Positions 9,708-18,418 of a stretch of 64,000 nt of DNA are shown here, one piece after another. Below the pieces are notes generated by a model. The model made no database searches and was not told where the DNA came from. It was given only the letters and a program-made list of their open reading frames with translations. Numbering within the stretch: the first letter of the stretch is position 1; every line of letters starts with the position of its first letter. The translations under genes were made by a program, and so were the position numbers. Source of the DNA: Kribbella pratensis (lineage in GTDB: Bacteria; Actinomycetota; Actinomycetes; Propionibacteriales; Kribbellaceae); the NCBI RefSeq assembly GCF_004365355.1, contig NZ_SODP01000001.1, forward strand, positions 1,247,473-1,311,472. Direction: 5' to 3'.

Positions 9708-12386
9708 GTGGGGAGGCTGAAAGCAGGCAGTTCGGAGCAGGTGGTCTGGCGAGCGCGGCTCGTGCTGGGCTGCCTGGCTCTGGTGGCCCTGTGCTTCCAG
9801 CAGGCTCCGGGCAAGATTCTTGCCGACAGCAGGATCGAGCTGACCGCGGCACCTGGCCGGTTCCTGTCCCGGGCTCTGCACTTGTGGGACCCGCACACCG
9901 CCTTCGGTCAGGTGCAGAGCGACGCCTTCGGCTACCTCCTGCCGATCGGGCCGTTCCATTGGCTGCTGGACGCCTTGTCCGTGCCGGACTGGATCACTCA
10001 ACGCCTGTGGTGGTCGCTGGTCCTCTGCGTCGCCTTCCTCGGTATCTGGAAGCTCTGCAACGTCCTGGAGTACGGCGTCCCGTGGACCCGCTTCGCGGTT
10101 GCACTGCTCTACGCGCTCGTGCCAAGGGTCTTCGGTGAGTTCCCGATCGAGGTGTGGCCGATGGCCATGGCTCCGTGGATCATGCTGCCGCTCGTGTCGC
10201 CCCGCGCCCGCTCCGGTTGGTGGCGCGCCAGCTGGTCGGCGCTGGCGTTCGCGCTGATCGGCGGCGCAGACCCGGTCGCAGGCGCCGCGACACTTGTCGT
10301 ACCGGCGATCTGGTTGGTCAGCCACCGCAAGCTGAAGCTCGCACTGGGCTGGCTGGGCTTTGTGGTGGCCGTGTCGATCTGGTGGCTGGCGCCGCTTGCG
10401 CTGCTCCTCCAGTACGGCGATGCGCCGCCGGGACCGCGCTGGTTGCCCGTTATTGGAGTGGTCATCGGGCTGCCGCTCGCACTCGCTGCAGCGCAGTACC
10501 TGCGCCGGCTGGCCAATCTGTCCGTATCTCGGGGTGTCAACCGTCGCGTCGTACCGGCGGTGGTCGCATGTCTGGCTGTGGCTGCAGCCGCGCCCGTCGT
10601 GCTGCTACGACCGGACGGAGCATCCGCCGCGATCCCAGGGCACTGGAATGCAGCCGCAGCATGGCTGGACTCGCAGTCCGCCCCCGGCAGCGTCCTACTC
10701 CTCTCCAGCACGACCGAGCCGCTGACCGCATTGGTCAAGCGACCGATGGCTGCTCTGACCGACGATGTGGAGCGCCGCGTCGGCTCCGGCGTGGGCGACC
10801 AGACACTGCGGCAGGAGCTCACTCGCGATGGCGTCCGGTACGTCGTGGTGCGCAATGACCTGGAGGACACGCTCGCGATCCACGAGAGCCTGGCCGACGC
10901 AGGCATCGGACGTGTCGCGTACTTCGGTCCTGGCGGGCATACCCGCATCCCGTACCCGAGCGTGGAGATCTACGACGTCGGCGCGACCACGCCGGGGCGG
11001 CTGATCCCGCGGTCCCGGCTCGTGGCAGTCGTCGGTACCGCTGACGACGTACCGACTGTCGTGACAGCGCTTGGCGGGACTGGGGGCGCGGTACTGCGGT
11101 CAGACGCTACGGGCAAGGTCGACGGGCTGCCGTTGATCGAGACCGAGGTCAGCAAGCCGGTCGATGAGCAGCCGAGTGCGGTGGTGCTGCGGACTCAGCA
11201 GATCGGGCGATCCGGCTGTCTGCATGTCGGGGCGCGGGCGTTGTGCAACCAGGAGCAGGCGACCCCTGCGGCCGAGAACGGCCTCAGTCGGAGCGTGCAG
11301 CTGCCGCAGGCTGCGTCGTACGAGCTGCGGGGCACGGCGTTGCCCAAGGACGGTGATGTGCTCGAACGGCTGTTGCCGGTGCAGGGTGCGATCACCGCGA
11401 CGGCGTCCTCGCGGGCGGTCACGGCGCCGGAGGGCCGGCCGGGTGCGGCTGTCGACCGTGATCCCGGGACGAGCTGGCTGGCGGATCCGGATGACCCGAA
11501 GCCGAGTCTCACACTGAAGTTGCCGGTGGCAAGGGATGTAGCCGGGCTGCGGTTCCAGTCCGACACCTACCTGGACGGCTCGCGGCCGGCCGAGGTCATG
11601 CTGCATTTCGACGGCGGCGTACCGATCCGGGCCACAGTCGACGCCGAGGGGTATGTCCGGTTCGCGGCGCGGCACGTGCGGACGATCAAGATCGACTTCA
11701 CTGCGACGAAGCCGTTGCAGGACGCGCGTCGGAGCCCGGTCGGGGTGACAGAGGTCGCCGTGCTCGGCGCGGACGAGCTGCGCAAGGCAGTGGATCCGGA
11801 CCGCCGCGTCCCGACGTACTGCGGGAACGGTCCGGCGGTACGCGTCGACGGCGTACCGGCTCGGACACAGGTGACAGCGACCATGCGGGACGTGCTGCAG
11901 CGGCGGACGGTGCCGTTCAGCCTGTGCGGGGCGACGTCGGTAGCGCTGCGGTCCGGGAGCCACCACGTGGAGGTGCTCGCAGGCGGTGGTTTCGTGCCGA
12001 TCGAGACCACGCTGGTCAAGGCTGGATTCGGCGACGTGTCTGTGACGCCGGTGCAGGGCGTGGACGTCTGGCGTCCGAATCCGGCGGAGCTGACCGTCGA
12101 GGTGCCCGACGCGGACGACCAGTCCGTGCTGGCGGTCGCGCAGAACTACAACGAGGGCTGGGAGGCGTACGACAGCACCGGCCAGAAGCTGACGCCGATC
12201 CGGATCGGCGGCTGGCAGCAGGGGTGGGTCCTGCCGGCCGGACCCGAACAGGTCGTCACGGCCAGCTTCATGCCGGCACGGACCTACCGCGCCGGGCTGT
12301 TGCTCGGGCTGATCACACTGCTGACCGTCCTAGCCGTTGGAGTCTTCTTCCCGAAACGCAGGACTGGCCGCTCTATCAGGCGGTAA
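9708..12386 (+). CDS. AftD-like alpha-(1->3)-arabinofuranosyltransferase (shortened)
   Basis: Membrane glycosyltransferase related to AftD (DUF3367), about 892 residues. The N-terminal half is hydrophobic and includes LWDPHTAFGQVQSDAFGYLL (about residues 63-82), a segment I recognise from AftD. The C-terminal half is extracytoplasmic. It includes a discoidin-like stretch (ASSRAVTAPEGRPGAAVDRD ... TSWLADP) and ends in a single membrane helix. AftD is normally about 1200-1400 residues. Here the protein passes from the early membrane helices almost directly to the soluble part, so a middle region seems missing. GTG 9708 is a tentative start without a strong ribosome site. Its 3' end overlaps the converging acyltransferase by 103 bases. 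Confidence 0.72.
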   Translation: MGRLKAGSSEQVVWRARLVLGCLALVALCFQQAPGKILADSRIELTAAPGRFLSRALHLWDPHTAFGQVQSDAFGYLLPIGPFHWLLDALSVPDWITQRLWWSLVLCVAFLGIWKLCNVLEYGVPWTRFAVALLYALVPRVFGEFPIEVWPMAMAPWIMLPLVSPRARSGWWRASWSALAFALIGGADPVAGAATLVVPAIWLVSHRKLKLALGWLGFVVAVSIWWLAPLALLLQYGDAPPGPRWLPVIGVVIGLPLALAAAQYLRRLANLSVSRGVNRRVVPAVVACLAVAAAAPVVLLRPDGASAAIPGHWNAAAAWLDSQSAPGSVLLLSSTTEPLTALVKRPMAALTDDVERRVGSGVGDQTLRQELTRDGVRYVVVRNDLEDTLAIHESLADAGIGRVAYFGPGGHTRIPYPSVEIYDVGATTPGRLIPRSRLVAVVGTADDVPTVVTALGGTGGAVLRSDATGKVDGLPLIETEVSKPVDEQPSAVVLRTQQIGRSGCLHVGARALCNQEQATPAAENGLSRSVQLPQAASYELRGTALPKDGDVLERLLPVQGAITATASSRAVTAPEGRPGAAVDRDPGTSWLADPDDPKPSLTLKLPVARDVAGLRFQSDTYLDGSRPAEVMLHFDGGVPIRATVDAEGYVRFAARHVRTIKIDFTATKPLQDARRSPVGVTEVAVLGADELRKAVDPDRRVPTYCGNGPAVRVDGVPARTQVTATMRDVLQRRTVPFSLCGATSVALRSGSHHVEVLAGGGFVPIETTLVKAGFGDVSVTPVQGVDVWRPNPAELTVEVPDADDQSVLAVAQNYNEGWEAYDSTGQKLTPIRIGGWQQGWVLPAGPEQVVTASFMPARTYRAGLLLGLITLLTVLAVGVFFPKRRTGRSIRR

Positions 12387-13330
12387 CTCGCGGCGGCCAG
12401 CACGACCGCGCAGCCCAGCGTCACCAGCAGCTGTACTGCGAACGGCCCGCGCATCACGCCCAGTACGACGAACCCGTACACCACCACGCCGTACGAGAGT
12501 CGCGCACCGATCTGCGCCGGGCGACCACCCAGCACGCGGACCGTCTTCGCGGAGGGCGTCAGGATCGGGAACAGCACGCAGGCCACGACAGCGGTATAGA
12601 GCAGGCTCTTGAGCAGCGCTTGTGCCGGTGTGGGAGCGGAGTGGTCGTACGGTCCGGCGAGCGGGGTCGCGGAGACCAGGAGGAGCGCTGCGGCGATTCC
12701 CCAGAGGGTTCCGGGGACTCTGGTCAACGTGTCGAGTGCCGACGGACCGAGCCGACCTGTGGCGCGGGAGACCTGCCACAGAGCCAGACCCATGCCGACT
12801 GCGAACCAGCCGAGGTACCCGGGCAGCCAGAGGCTCGCCTGCGGGTGATCGGTCGCCGTCACCGCCGCCATCCACACCGGGCCGAGCACAGTCAGGGCGA
12901 CCAGGACAAGGAGGCGCCAGCGGACGCTGCGGCGAGTCGGTCGCTCGTACCCGGTGAGCAGTCTGCCCAGGCCCGGGAGGAGCAGGTAGAAGGGGAGTGG
13001 CGTTAGGACGGCCCACCGGAGGTAGGTGGTCGCCGGGTGAGCTACGAAGGCGATCGACAGCACGACGGTGATTAGCAAGGCCGGGAGGATCCGCAGCGCT
13101 CGGCCACGCAGATAGGGCAATGTGAGCGGCGGCTCGGTGGCTGAGAACCACGCGACGACGTGCGGCCGGTAGAGCAGGAAGCCGGAGATCGCGCAGAAGA
13201 TCGCCCAGCCGACGTCCAGCCGGGACACGAGGCCAGCGAGCGGCGCATGCGTGTGCAGACCGACCTGTGCGGTCACCACTGCGAGCGCTGCAATTGCCCG
13301 CAGCCCATCCACTGCTGGGAAGCGGGTCAT
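12284..13330 (-). CDS. Acyltransferase 3 family membrane protein (OafA/YrhL-like)
   Basis: Multi-pass O-acyltransferase that typically adds acetyl groups to envelope sugars, 348 residues with about ten hydrophobic segments. FPAVDGLRAIAALAVV at the N-terminus is the family signature; WAIFCAISGFLLYRP is helix 2, and the protein ends with the family-typical YRLIERPVLRFGKK. A catalytic His usually follows the first helix; here the segment QVGLHTHAPL supplies candidates. The start ATG overlaps the methyltransferase stop (ATGA), so both are co-translated. The tail overlaps the AftD-like gene by 103 bases. Confidence 0.9.
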   Translation of the reverse strand: MTRFPAVDGLRAIAALAVVTAQVGLHTHAPLAGLVSRLDVGWAIFCAISGFLLYRPHVVAWFSATEPPLTLPYLRGRALRILPALLITVVLSIAFVAHPATTYLRWAVLTPLPFYLLLPGLGRLLTGYERPTRRSVRWRLLVLVALTVLGPVWMAAVTATDHPQASLWLPGYLGWFAVGMGLALWQVSRATGRLGPSALDTLTRVPGTLWGIAAALLLVSATPLAGPYDHSAPTPAQALLKSLLYTAVVACVLFPILTPSAKTVRVLGGRPAQIGARLSYGVVVYGFVVLGVMRGPFAVQLLVTLGCAVVLAAASYRLIERPVLRFGKKTPTARTVSSVISPSNSPAR

Positions 13331-14127
13331 GCGTTCGGTGCCTTGTGTGCGGTCCAGATGGCAGTTCCGGGGACGTACCGGCCGCGCTCCGGACCCCAAC
13401 CGCCCCAGACCAGCTCGTGTCCGGCCGGCCACTCCGGCTCGAGGAGGTCATCGACGACGAAGCCCGCACCGGTCAGTTCGCGGATCCAGTCGCCGGCGGT
13501 GCGGTGATGCTCGGCGTACACCGGCGTACCGGACTCGTCGACCTCGACGTACGGCGTCCGGTCGAAGTACGAGTGGGTGATGCGTAGTCCGGCCGGCGAC
13601 GGGTCGTCGGGCATGGTCCAGCGGAACGGGTGGGTCACCGAGAACACGAGCAGACCACCTGGCTTGAGGACGCGCTCCAGTTGGCGGAACGCAGTACCGA
13701 CGTCGGCGACGAAGGGCAGTGCGCCGAAGGCTGAGCAGGCGATGTCGAACGTGCTGTCGGCGTACGGCAGCGCCACCGCGTCTGCGGCGACGGTGCGGAC
13801 CGACGTACCGGTCCGGGCATCGAGGTCCTTCGCGATGCGGAGCTGCTCGAGAGAGATGTCGAAGGCAACGACATCGGCGCCCTGGCCGACCAGCCACCGC
13901 GAGCACTGGGCCGCGCCGCAGCCGACCTCGAGGATGCGCTTGCCCCGGACCAGCCCCAGTAGCTGGGCTGCCTCCTCGTCGACACCCTCCGGAGACCAGA
14001 TGAACCGGTCGGAGCCGAGGAAGTCGCCGTGCTCCTCCAGATACTCGTCAGCTGCCGAGTCCCAGTAGGTACGACTGGCTCGCGAGGTCTCCACCTCGGT
14101 CAGCTCCACCCGTACCGGCCTGTTCAC
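13327..14127 (-). CDS. Class I SAM-dependent methyltransferase
   Basis: Cytoplasmic methyltransferase, about 266 residues, with the Methyltransf_11 fold. SAM-binding motif I is ILEVGCGAAQCSRWL (about residues 64-78). Motif II Asp lies in VVAFDIS, the AADAVALPYAD segment follows, and post-I LKPGGLLVFSVTHPF is typical. GTG 14127 is chosen because conserved methyltransferase sequence starts soon after (SRTYWDSAADEYLEEHGDF); the longer upstream extension reads as antisense of the neighbouring gene. It forms an operon with the acyltransferase and diverges from the APH-like kinase. Substrate unknown. Confidence 0.85.
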   Translation of the reverse strand: MNRPVRVELTEVETSRASRTYWDSAADEYLEEHGDFLGSDRFIWSPEGVDEEAAQLLGLVRGKRILEVGCGAAQCSRWLVGQGADVVAFDISLEQLRIAKDLDARTGTSVRTVAADAVALPYADSTFDIACSAFGALPFVADVGTAFRQLERVLKPGGLLVFSVTHPFRWTMPDDPSPAGLRITHSYFDRTPYVEVDESGTPVYAEHHRTAGDWIRELTGAGFVVDDLLEPEWPAGHELVWGGWGPERGRYVPGTAIWTAHKAPNA

Positions 14128-14151
14128 CTCGCACACTCTAGTGTCGAAACC

Positions 14152-15051
14152 ATGAGCGACTTCGCCGCTAGTGCTGTTCCGTTGCCAGGCGGTTATCAGG
14201 GCCAGACATACGCGGTCAGTGCGGGCGGCGAGGACGCCGTACTCAAGCTCTATCTGAAGGACCCCGGGCGGGCAGCTGTGGACGCTGCGCTGTTGCAGTT
14301 GGTACGTGGACTGCTCCCGGTGCCGCGAGTGCTCGACGTGAAGCGGGAGGGCGCGTCGGACGACCCGCCGTACCTGCTGACCGAGCGGCTGCCGGGCGTG
14401 AACCTGGAGGTCTACCTCTCGACGGCCGGGGAGGACGAGCGGCGGTACGTCGGGAAGCAGCTGGGCGAGCTGCTCGCGCGGTTGAGCGGGATGCCGTTCC
14501 GCTCGTTCGGGCTGTTCCGCGACGGGGACCTCGCGATCGAGCCGCTGCGCGGGGACCTGGAGCAGTACGTCGACAGCCTGGACCTCGGGATGACCCCGAC
14601 GCAGCGGGAGGGCCTTGAGAGCGTGTTCAGGTACGCCGAGGACCTGCTGGCCGAGGGCGTCGAGCGGTTCTGCCTCGTGCACAGCGACTTCAACCCGAAG
14701 AACCTGCTGGTCGACCCGACGACGGGCCGCATCACCGGTCTCATCGACTGGGAGTTCGCCCACGCCGGTTCGCCGTACGCCGACCTGGGCAACCTGTTGC
14801 GCTTCAGCACGGACCAGGTGCTGGCGGGAGCCGTCCTCGACGTACTGCGGGGGAGCGGGCTGCTACAGGCGACCGGGCTGGGGGAGCGGCTCGTCGATCT
14901 GGGCCGGGCGGCGGATCTGTGGGCGCTGCTGGACCTCGCCACGCGGTCGGCTGAGCACGAGGTCGCCGCCGCGGCGCACCGGCTGGTCTTCCGAATGGCG
15001 GACACGGGAGACCTCTCCGCAGGCCGTCCGGACCTGGACGTCGTACTCTGA
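14152..15051 (+). CDS. Aminoglycoside phosphotransferase (APH) family kinase
   Basis: Predicted small-molecule kinase with protein-kinase-like fold, 299 residues. The catalytic loop HSDFNPKNLLVD (about 181-192) gives HxDxxxxN, and LIDWEFAHAGSPYADLGNLL gives the metal-binding Asp. The N-terminal lobe has GYQGQTYAV and AVLKLYLK, with Lys41 a likely nucleotide contact. Homologues phosphorylate aminoglycosides, choline, homoserine or other metabolites, so resistance should not be assumed. TAGTGT ends seven bases before the ATG, suggesting leaderless transcription. Confidence 0.85.
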   Translation: MSDFAASAVPLPGGYQGQTYAVSAGGEDAVLKLYLKDPGRAAVDAALLQLVRGLLPVPRVLDVKREGASDDPPYLLTERLPGVNLEVYLSTAGEDERRYVGKQLGELLARLSGMPFRSFGLFRDGDLAIEPLRGDLEQYVDSLDLGMTPTQREGLESVFRYAEDLLAEGVERFCLVHSDFNPKNLLVDPTTGRITGLIDWEFAHAGSPYADLGNLLRFSTDQVLAGAVLDVLRGSGLLQATGLGERLVDLGRAADLWALLDLATRSAEHEVAAAAHRLVFRMADTGDLSAGRPDLDVVL

Positions 15052-15109
15052 AGTCAATGGCACGTCGTGAGACCTCGGCGGGCGCTCGGTAGGCACTGGG
15101 TGCCCCAGG

Positions 15110-15139
15110 TTGTGCTGCCTTCGTGAAGACCGGTATTCT
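15110..15139 (+). promoter_or_regulatory. Candidate rpsA promoter
   Basis: TTGTGC at 15110-15115 and TATTCT at 15134-15139 are separated by 18 bases, a reasonable housekeeping sigma-factor promoter. It would give a leader of about 155 bases before rpsA, long enough for autogenous control of S1. No classical riboswitch was recognised in the rest of the 15052-15302 gap. Confidence 0.5.
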
Positions 15140-15302
15140 GTCAGATGCGCTATGGGCCCGCGCGACCTCGGACCGAGCAGGCTCGTGACTCGCAGCAGTC
15201 GGTGGTGAATCTGTCGTCTTCAGGCAATCCCGCGGTTTGGTGCGATCCAAAGGTTCATGACGCAACCGCACGACACCACCAGTCCACGGAGCAACCCACC
15301 AC

Positions 15303-16781
15303 ATGACGGCCAGCATCGAGGCTCCCCTCGACCCCGCAGTGCGCAACACCCCGCAGGTAGCGGTCAATGACATCGGGTCGGAGGAAGACTTCCTCGCGGC
15401 GATCGATCAGACCATCAAGTACTTCAACGACGGCGACATCGTCGAGGGCACCATCGTCAAGGTCGACCGGGACGAGGTCCTGCTCGACATCGGTTACAAG
15501 ACCGAAGGCGTGATCCCCTCCCGCGAGCTGTCGATCAAGCACGACGTCGACCCGAACGAGGTCGTCAACGTCGGCGATCACGTCGAGGCCCTGGTTCTCC
15601 AGAAGGAGGACAAGGAAGGCCGTCTGATCCTCTCGAAGAAGCGCGCCCAGTACGAGAAGGCCTGGGGCACGATCGAGAAGATCAAGGAAGAGGACGGCGT
15701 CGTCACCGGCACCGTCATCGAGGTCGTCAAGGGTGGACTCATCCTCGACATCGGCCTCCGTGGCTTCCTGCCGGCCTCGCTCGTCGAGATGCGTCGCGTC
15801 CGCGACCTCCAGCCGTACGTCGGCCAGGAGATCGAGGCCAAGATCATCGAGCTGGACAAGAACCGCAACAACGTGGTCCTGTCCCGCCGGGCGTGGCTGG
15901 AGCAGACGCAGTCCGAGGTGCGGATGAACTTCCTCACCCAGCTGCAGAAGGGCCAGATCCGCAAGGGTGTCGTGTCCTCGATCGTCAACTTCGGTGCGTT
16001 CGTGGACCTCGGCGGCGTCGACGGTCTGGTGCACGTCTCGGAGCTGTCCTGGAAGCACATCGACCACCCGACCGAGGTCGTCGAGGTCGGCCAGGAGGTC
16101 ACCGTCGAGGTGCTGGACGTCGACATGGACCGCGAGCGCGTCTCGCTGTCGCTGAAGGCGACCCAGGAAGACCCGTGGCAGCAGTTCGCCCGGACCCACC
16201 AGATGGGCCAGATCGTGCCCGGCAAGGTCACCAAGCTGGTTCCGTTCGGTGCGTTCGTCCGCGTGGAGGAGGGCATCGAGGGTCTGGTGCACATCTCCGA
16301 GCTGGCCGAGCGTCACGTCGAGATCCCGGAGCAGGTCGTCCAGGTCAACGACGACACGATGGTCAAGATCATCGACATCGACCTCGAGCGTCGCCGGATC
16401 TCGCTGTCGCTGAAGCAGGCCAACGAGGGGCTGGACCCGGTCTCGGACGACTTCGACCCGACGCTCTACGGCATGACGGCGACGTACGACGACCAGGGCA
16501 ACTACATCTACCCCGAGGGCTTCGACCCGGAGACGGGCGAGTGGCTCGAGGGCTTCGACGCGCAGCGTGAGGAGTGGGAGCGGCAGTACGCCGAGGCCCA
16601 CCAGCGCTGGGAGGCCCACAAGAAGCAGATCGAGGACGCCAAGACGGCGGACGTCGAGGCCGGCGAGGCATCGACGTACTCCTCGGCCGCTGCCCCGAAG
16701 GACGACGCCCCCGTCGAGGGCGCGCTCGCTTCCGACGAGGCCCTGCAGGCCCTCCGCGAGAAGCTCACCGGCCAGGGCTGA
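15303..16781 (+). CDS. rpsA: 30S ribosomal protein S1
   Basis: RNA-binding ribosomal protein that helps place mRNAs on the 30S subunit, 492 residues. Four S1 repeats are visible, starting near residues 43, 126, 217 and 302; examples are GDIVEGTIVKVDRDEVLLDI, GQIRKGVVSSIVNFGAFVDL and GQIVPGKVTKLVPFGAFVRV. Four repeats is the actinobacterial form, against six in Escherichia coli. The C-terminal ~130 residues are acidic and low-complexity. A terminator hairpin follows, and coaE lies downstream as in the conserved polA-rpsA-coaE-uvrB neighbourhood. Confidence 0.98.
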   Translation: MTASIEAPLDPAVRNTPQVAVNDIGSEEDFLAAIDQTIKYFNDGDIVEGTIVKVDRDEVLLDIGYKTEGVIPSRELSIKHDVDPNEVVNVGDHVEALVLQKEDKEGRLILSKKRAQYEKAWGTIEKIKEEDGVVTGTVIEVVKGGLILDIGLRGFLPASLVEMRRVRDLQPYVGQEIEAKIIELDKNRNNVVLSRRAWLEQTQSEVRMNFLTQLQKGQIRKGVVSSIVNFGAFVDLGGVDGLVHVSELSWKHIDHPTEVVEVGQEVTVEVLDVDMDRERVSLSLKATQEDPWQQFARTHQMGQIVPGKVTKLVPFGAFVRVEEGIEGLVHISELAERHVEIPEQVVQVNDDTMVKIIDIDLERRRISLSLKQANEGLDPVSDDFDPTLYGMTATYDDQGNYIYPEGFDPETGEWLEGFDAQREEWERQYAEAHQRWEAHKKQIEDAKTADVEAGEASTYSSAAAPKDDAPVEGALASDEALQALREKLTGQG

Positions 16782-16815
16782 TCCCCTGCCCGGAGAGTTC
16801 CTCCGGTCGTACCAA

Positions 16816-16851
16816 CGAGAACCCTCGCACCACCAGGTGCGGGGGTTCTCG
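16816..16851 (+). terminator. Intrinsic terminator after rpsA
   Basis: A long hairpin with arms CGAGAACCC...GCACC and AGGTGC...GGGTTCTCG and a short ACC loop lies 35 bases after the rpsA stop. There is no long T run, which is common for actinobacterial terminators. Confidence 0.8.
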
Positions 16852-16897
16852 CATTCCCCAAGCAGCTCGCTTCGCCGACCGCCGAACCCCGCCCGCT

Positions 16898-16983
16898 CGC
16901 CGAGTCGTGGAGATTGGTTCGGAAAATCTGCCGGGATCCACGACTCGGCGTTCGGGGTCGGAACCGTTCGCCACGACTCGGCG
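16898..16983 (+). repeat. Three copies of a 13-bp motif CCACGACTCGGCG
   Basis: Exact copies lie at 16898-16910 (inverted), 16938-16950 and 16971-16983 (both direct), with 27 and 20 bases between them. The first pair can form a hairpin. The array fills the gap between the rpsA terminator and the converging hypothetical gene that ends at 16993. Confidence 0.85.
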
Positions 16984-16992
16984 AGGCTCGTG

Positions 16993-17640
16993 TCAGTCGT
17001 AGGGGCGGCGGATGCGGGGTTTGCCTAGGTCGGTGCCCCATTGGCCGCGGCCTTCGCCTTTGAGGCGCATTTTCAGTTCCACAACGTGGGCGCGGGCGCC
17101 GCTGGCGGAGAAGAAGCCGATGCGGTACGGCTCGTTCGGGGCGCCCGCTTCCCAGGCCGGGACGTCCTGCTCGCCGTACCGGACCAGGCGGACCGGCGGA
17201 TCCTCGCCCGCCTGGATCCGGGCCGCGTCCTGTGCGCAGGCCGGCACCTTCCGGGTCGGGCCGCTGCGTGGTGTCCAGACCACTTCGCGCGCGGCCGGAC
17301 CATGCTGCGGGTTGAAGAAGCACGGCGTACGGCGTTCCGGCAGCGGATCGCCGGCGACCCGGGCGCGGACGCACGCCAGCGCGTACCTACCCGCGGTCAG
17401 GGTGTCGACGATCGCACTGATCGCCTCGAACGAGCTGAGCCGGTCCACCAGCCGCTCGGCGGTCTCGTACGCGTCCAGCGCGGTCTGGTAATCGTGCCTG
17501 GTCTCCGCGTCGAGCGCACCGCCCTCCAGCAGCTCACCGAGCCGAGCCAGCTCCTCCCCGAACTGGACGACGTCCTCCTCGGCCATCCGGCGGACATGCT
17601 TCAGCTCCTGCGCATCCCGTCCCCGTCGTAACCACCCCAT
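16993..17640 (-). CDS. Conserved actinobacterial hypothetical protein next to coaE
   Basis: Unknown function, 215 residues, predicted soluble. The first 70 residues are helical and acidic (MAEEDVVQFGEELARLGELL), compatible with a coiled coil. The middle carries Cys residues in RTPCFFNPQHGPA and VPACAQDA, which may bind metal, with the sequence FFNPQHGPAAREVVWTP resembling conserved actinobacterial proteins of this locus. An equivalent reverse-strand gene sits beside coaE in Mycobacterium, which supports this being a real gene. The ATG at 17640 is 33 bases from the coaE start on the other strand, so both share a promoter region. Confidence 0.75.
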   Translation of the reverse strand: MGWLRRGRDAQELKHVRRMAEEDVVQFGEELARLGELLEGGALDAETRHDYQTALDAYETAERLVDRLSSFEAISAIVDTLTAGRYALACVRARVAGDPLPERRTPCFFNPQHGPAAREVVWTPRSGPTRKVPACAQDAARIQAGEDPPVRLVRYGEQDVPAWEAGAPNEPYRIGFFSASGARAHVVELKMRLKGEGRGQWGTDLGKPRIRRPYD

Positions 17641-17673
17641 ACGCCATGCTAGGCCGCTGGATAGGGTGCTGGG

Positions 17674-18282
17674 GTGCTGAGAGTGGGACTGACTGGCGGG
17701 ATCGGGGCCGGGAAGAGTGCGGTGTCGTCGCGGCTGGCTGAGCGGGGCGCGGTGGTGATCGACTCCGACGTACTGGCTCGGGAGGTCGTCGCGCGGGGGA
17801 CCGACGGGCTGGATGAGGTGGTCGCGGCGTTCGGTTCCGGCGTACTGACTGCGGACGGGGAGCTGGACCGGCCGGCGCTCGGCAAGATCGTGTTCGGCGA
17901 CGAGACCGCCCGGCGGAAGCTGGAGGCGATCATCCATCCGCGGGTACGGGCGCGCGCCGCCGAGATCGAGCACCAGGCGTCGGAGCACGCGATCGTGGTG
18001 CACGACATCCCGCTGCTGGTGGAGACCGGGCAGGCCGGCAAGTTCGACGTCGTCCTCGTGGTCGACGTACCGGTCGATGTGCAGGTGCAGCGACTGACGG
18101 CGCAGCGCGGGATGACTGACGCGGAAGCGAACCAGCGGATCGCCAGCCAGGCGTCCCGGGAGGACCGGCTCGCGGCCGCGGACGTGGTGGTGGACAACTC
18201 CGGCAGCCTGGCCGACCTGGACCGCCAGCTCGACCAGGTGTGGGAACAACTCACAGGCCACGGTCCGGACACGAAAAGGTGA
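17674..18282 (+). CDS. coaE: Dephospho-CoA kinase
   Basis: Last step of coenzyme A synthesis: ATP-dependent 3'-phosphorylation of dephospho-CoA, 202 residues. The N-terminus VGLTGGIGAGKSAVSS contains the P-loop; DSDVLAREVV and HDIPLLVETG are the family substrate and lid-region motifs. Some actinobacterial CoaE carry a C-terminal GrpB/UPF0157 extension, which is absent here. TAGGGT at 17662-17667 ends six bases before the GTG start, which fits a leaderless mRNA. A GGACCGG/CCGGTCC hairpin downstream (about 18309-18338) may terminate it. Confidence 0.97.
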   Translation: MLRVGLTGGIGAGKSAVSSRLAERGAVVIDSDVLAREVVARGTDGLDEVVAAFGSGVLTADGELDRPALGKIVFGDETARRKLEAIIHPRVRARAAEIEHQASEHAIVVHDIPLLVETGQAGKFDVVLVVDVPVDVQVQRLTAQRGMTDAEANQRIASQASREDRLAAADVVVDNSGSLADLDRQLDQVWEQLTGHGPDTKR

Positions 18283-18418
18283 CCCCTGCGCGGTAAATGA
18301 TGAATCCGGGACCGGCTGTACAAGAATCTGTCCCGGTCCGGCCCGGGGTGACGCCTGCAGGCCGGCCACCGACGGCGCGCCCCGCGCCGGTCCGGACGTC
18401 CGAAGTAGGGAGGAAGGC

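Noticed and set aside
14152..15051. APH-type kinase as an antibiotic resistance gene
   Set aside because: The family includes many metabolic kinases and nothing in the context indicates resistance.
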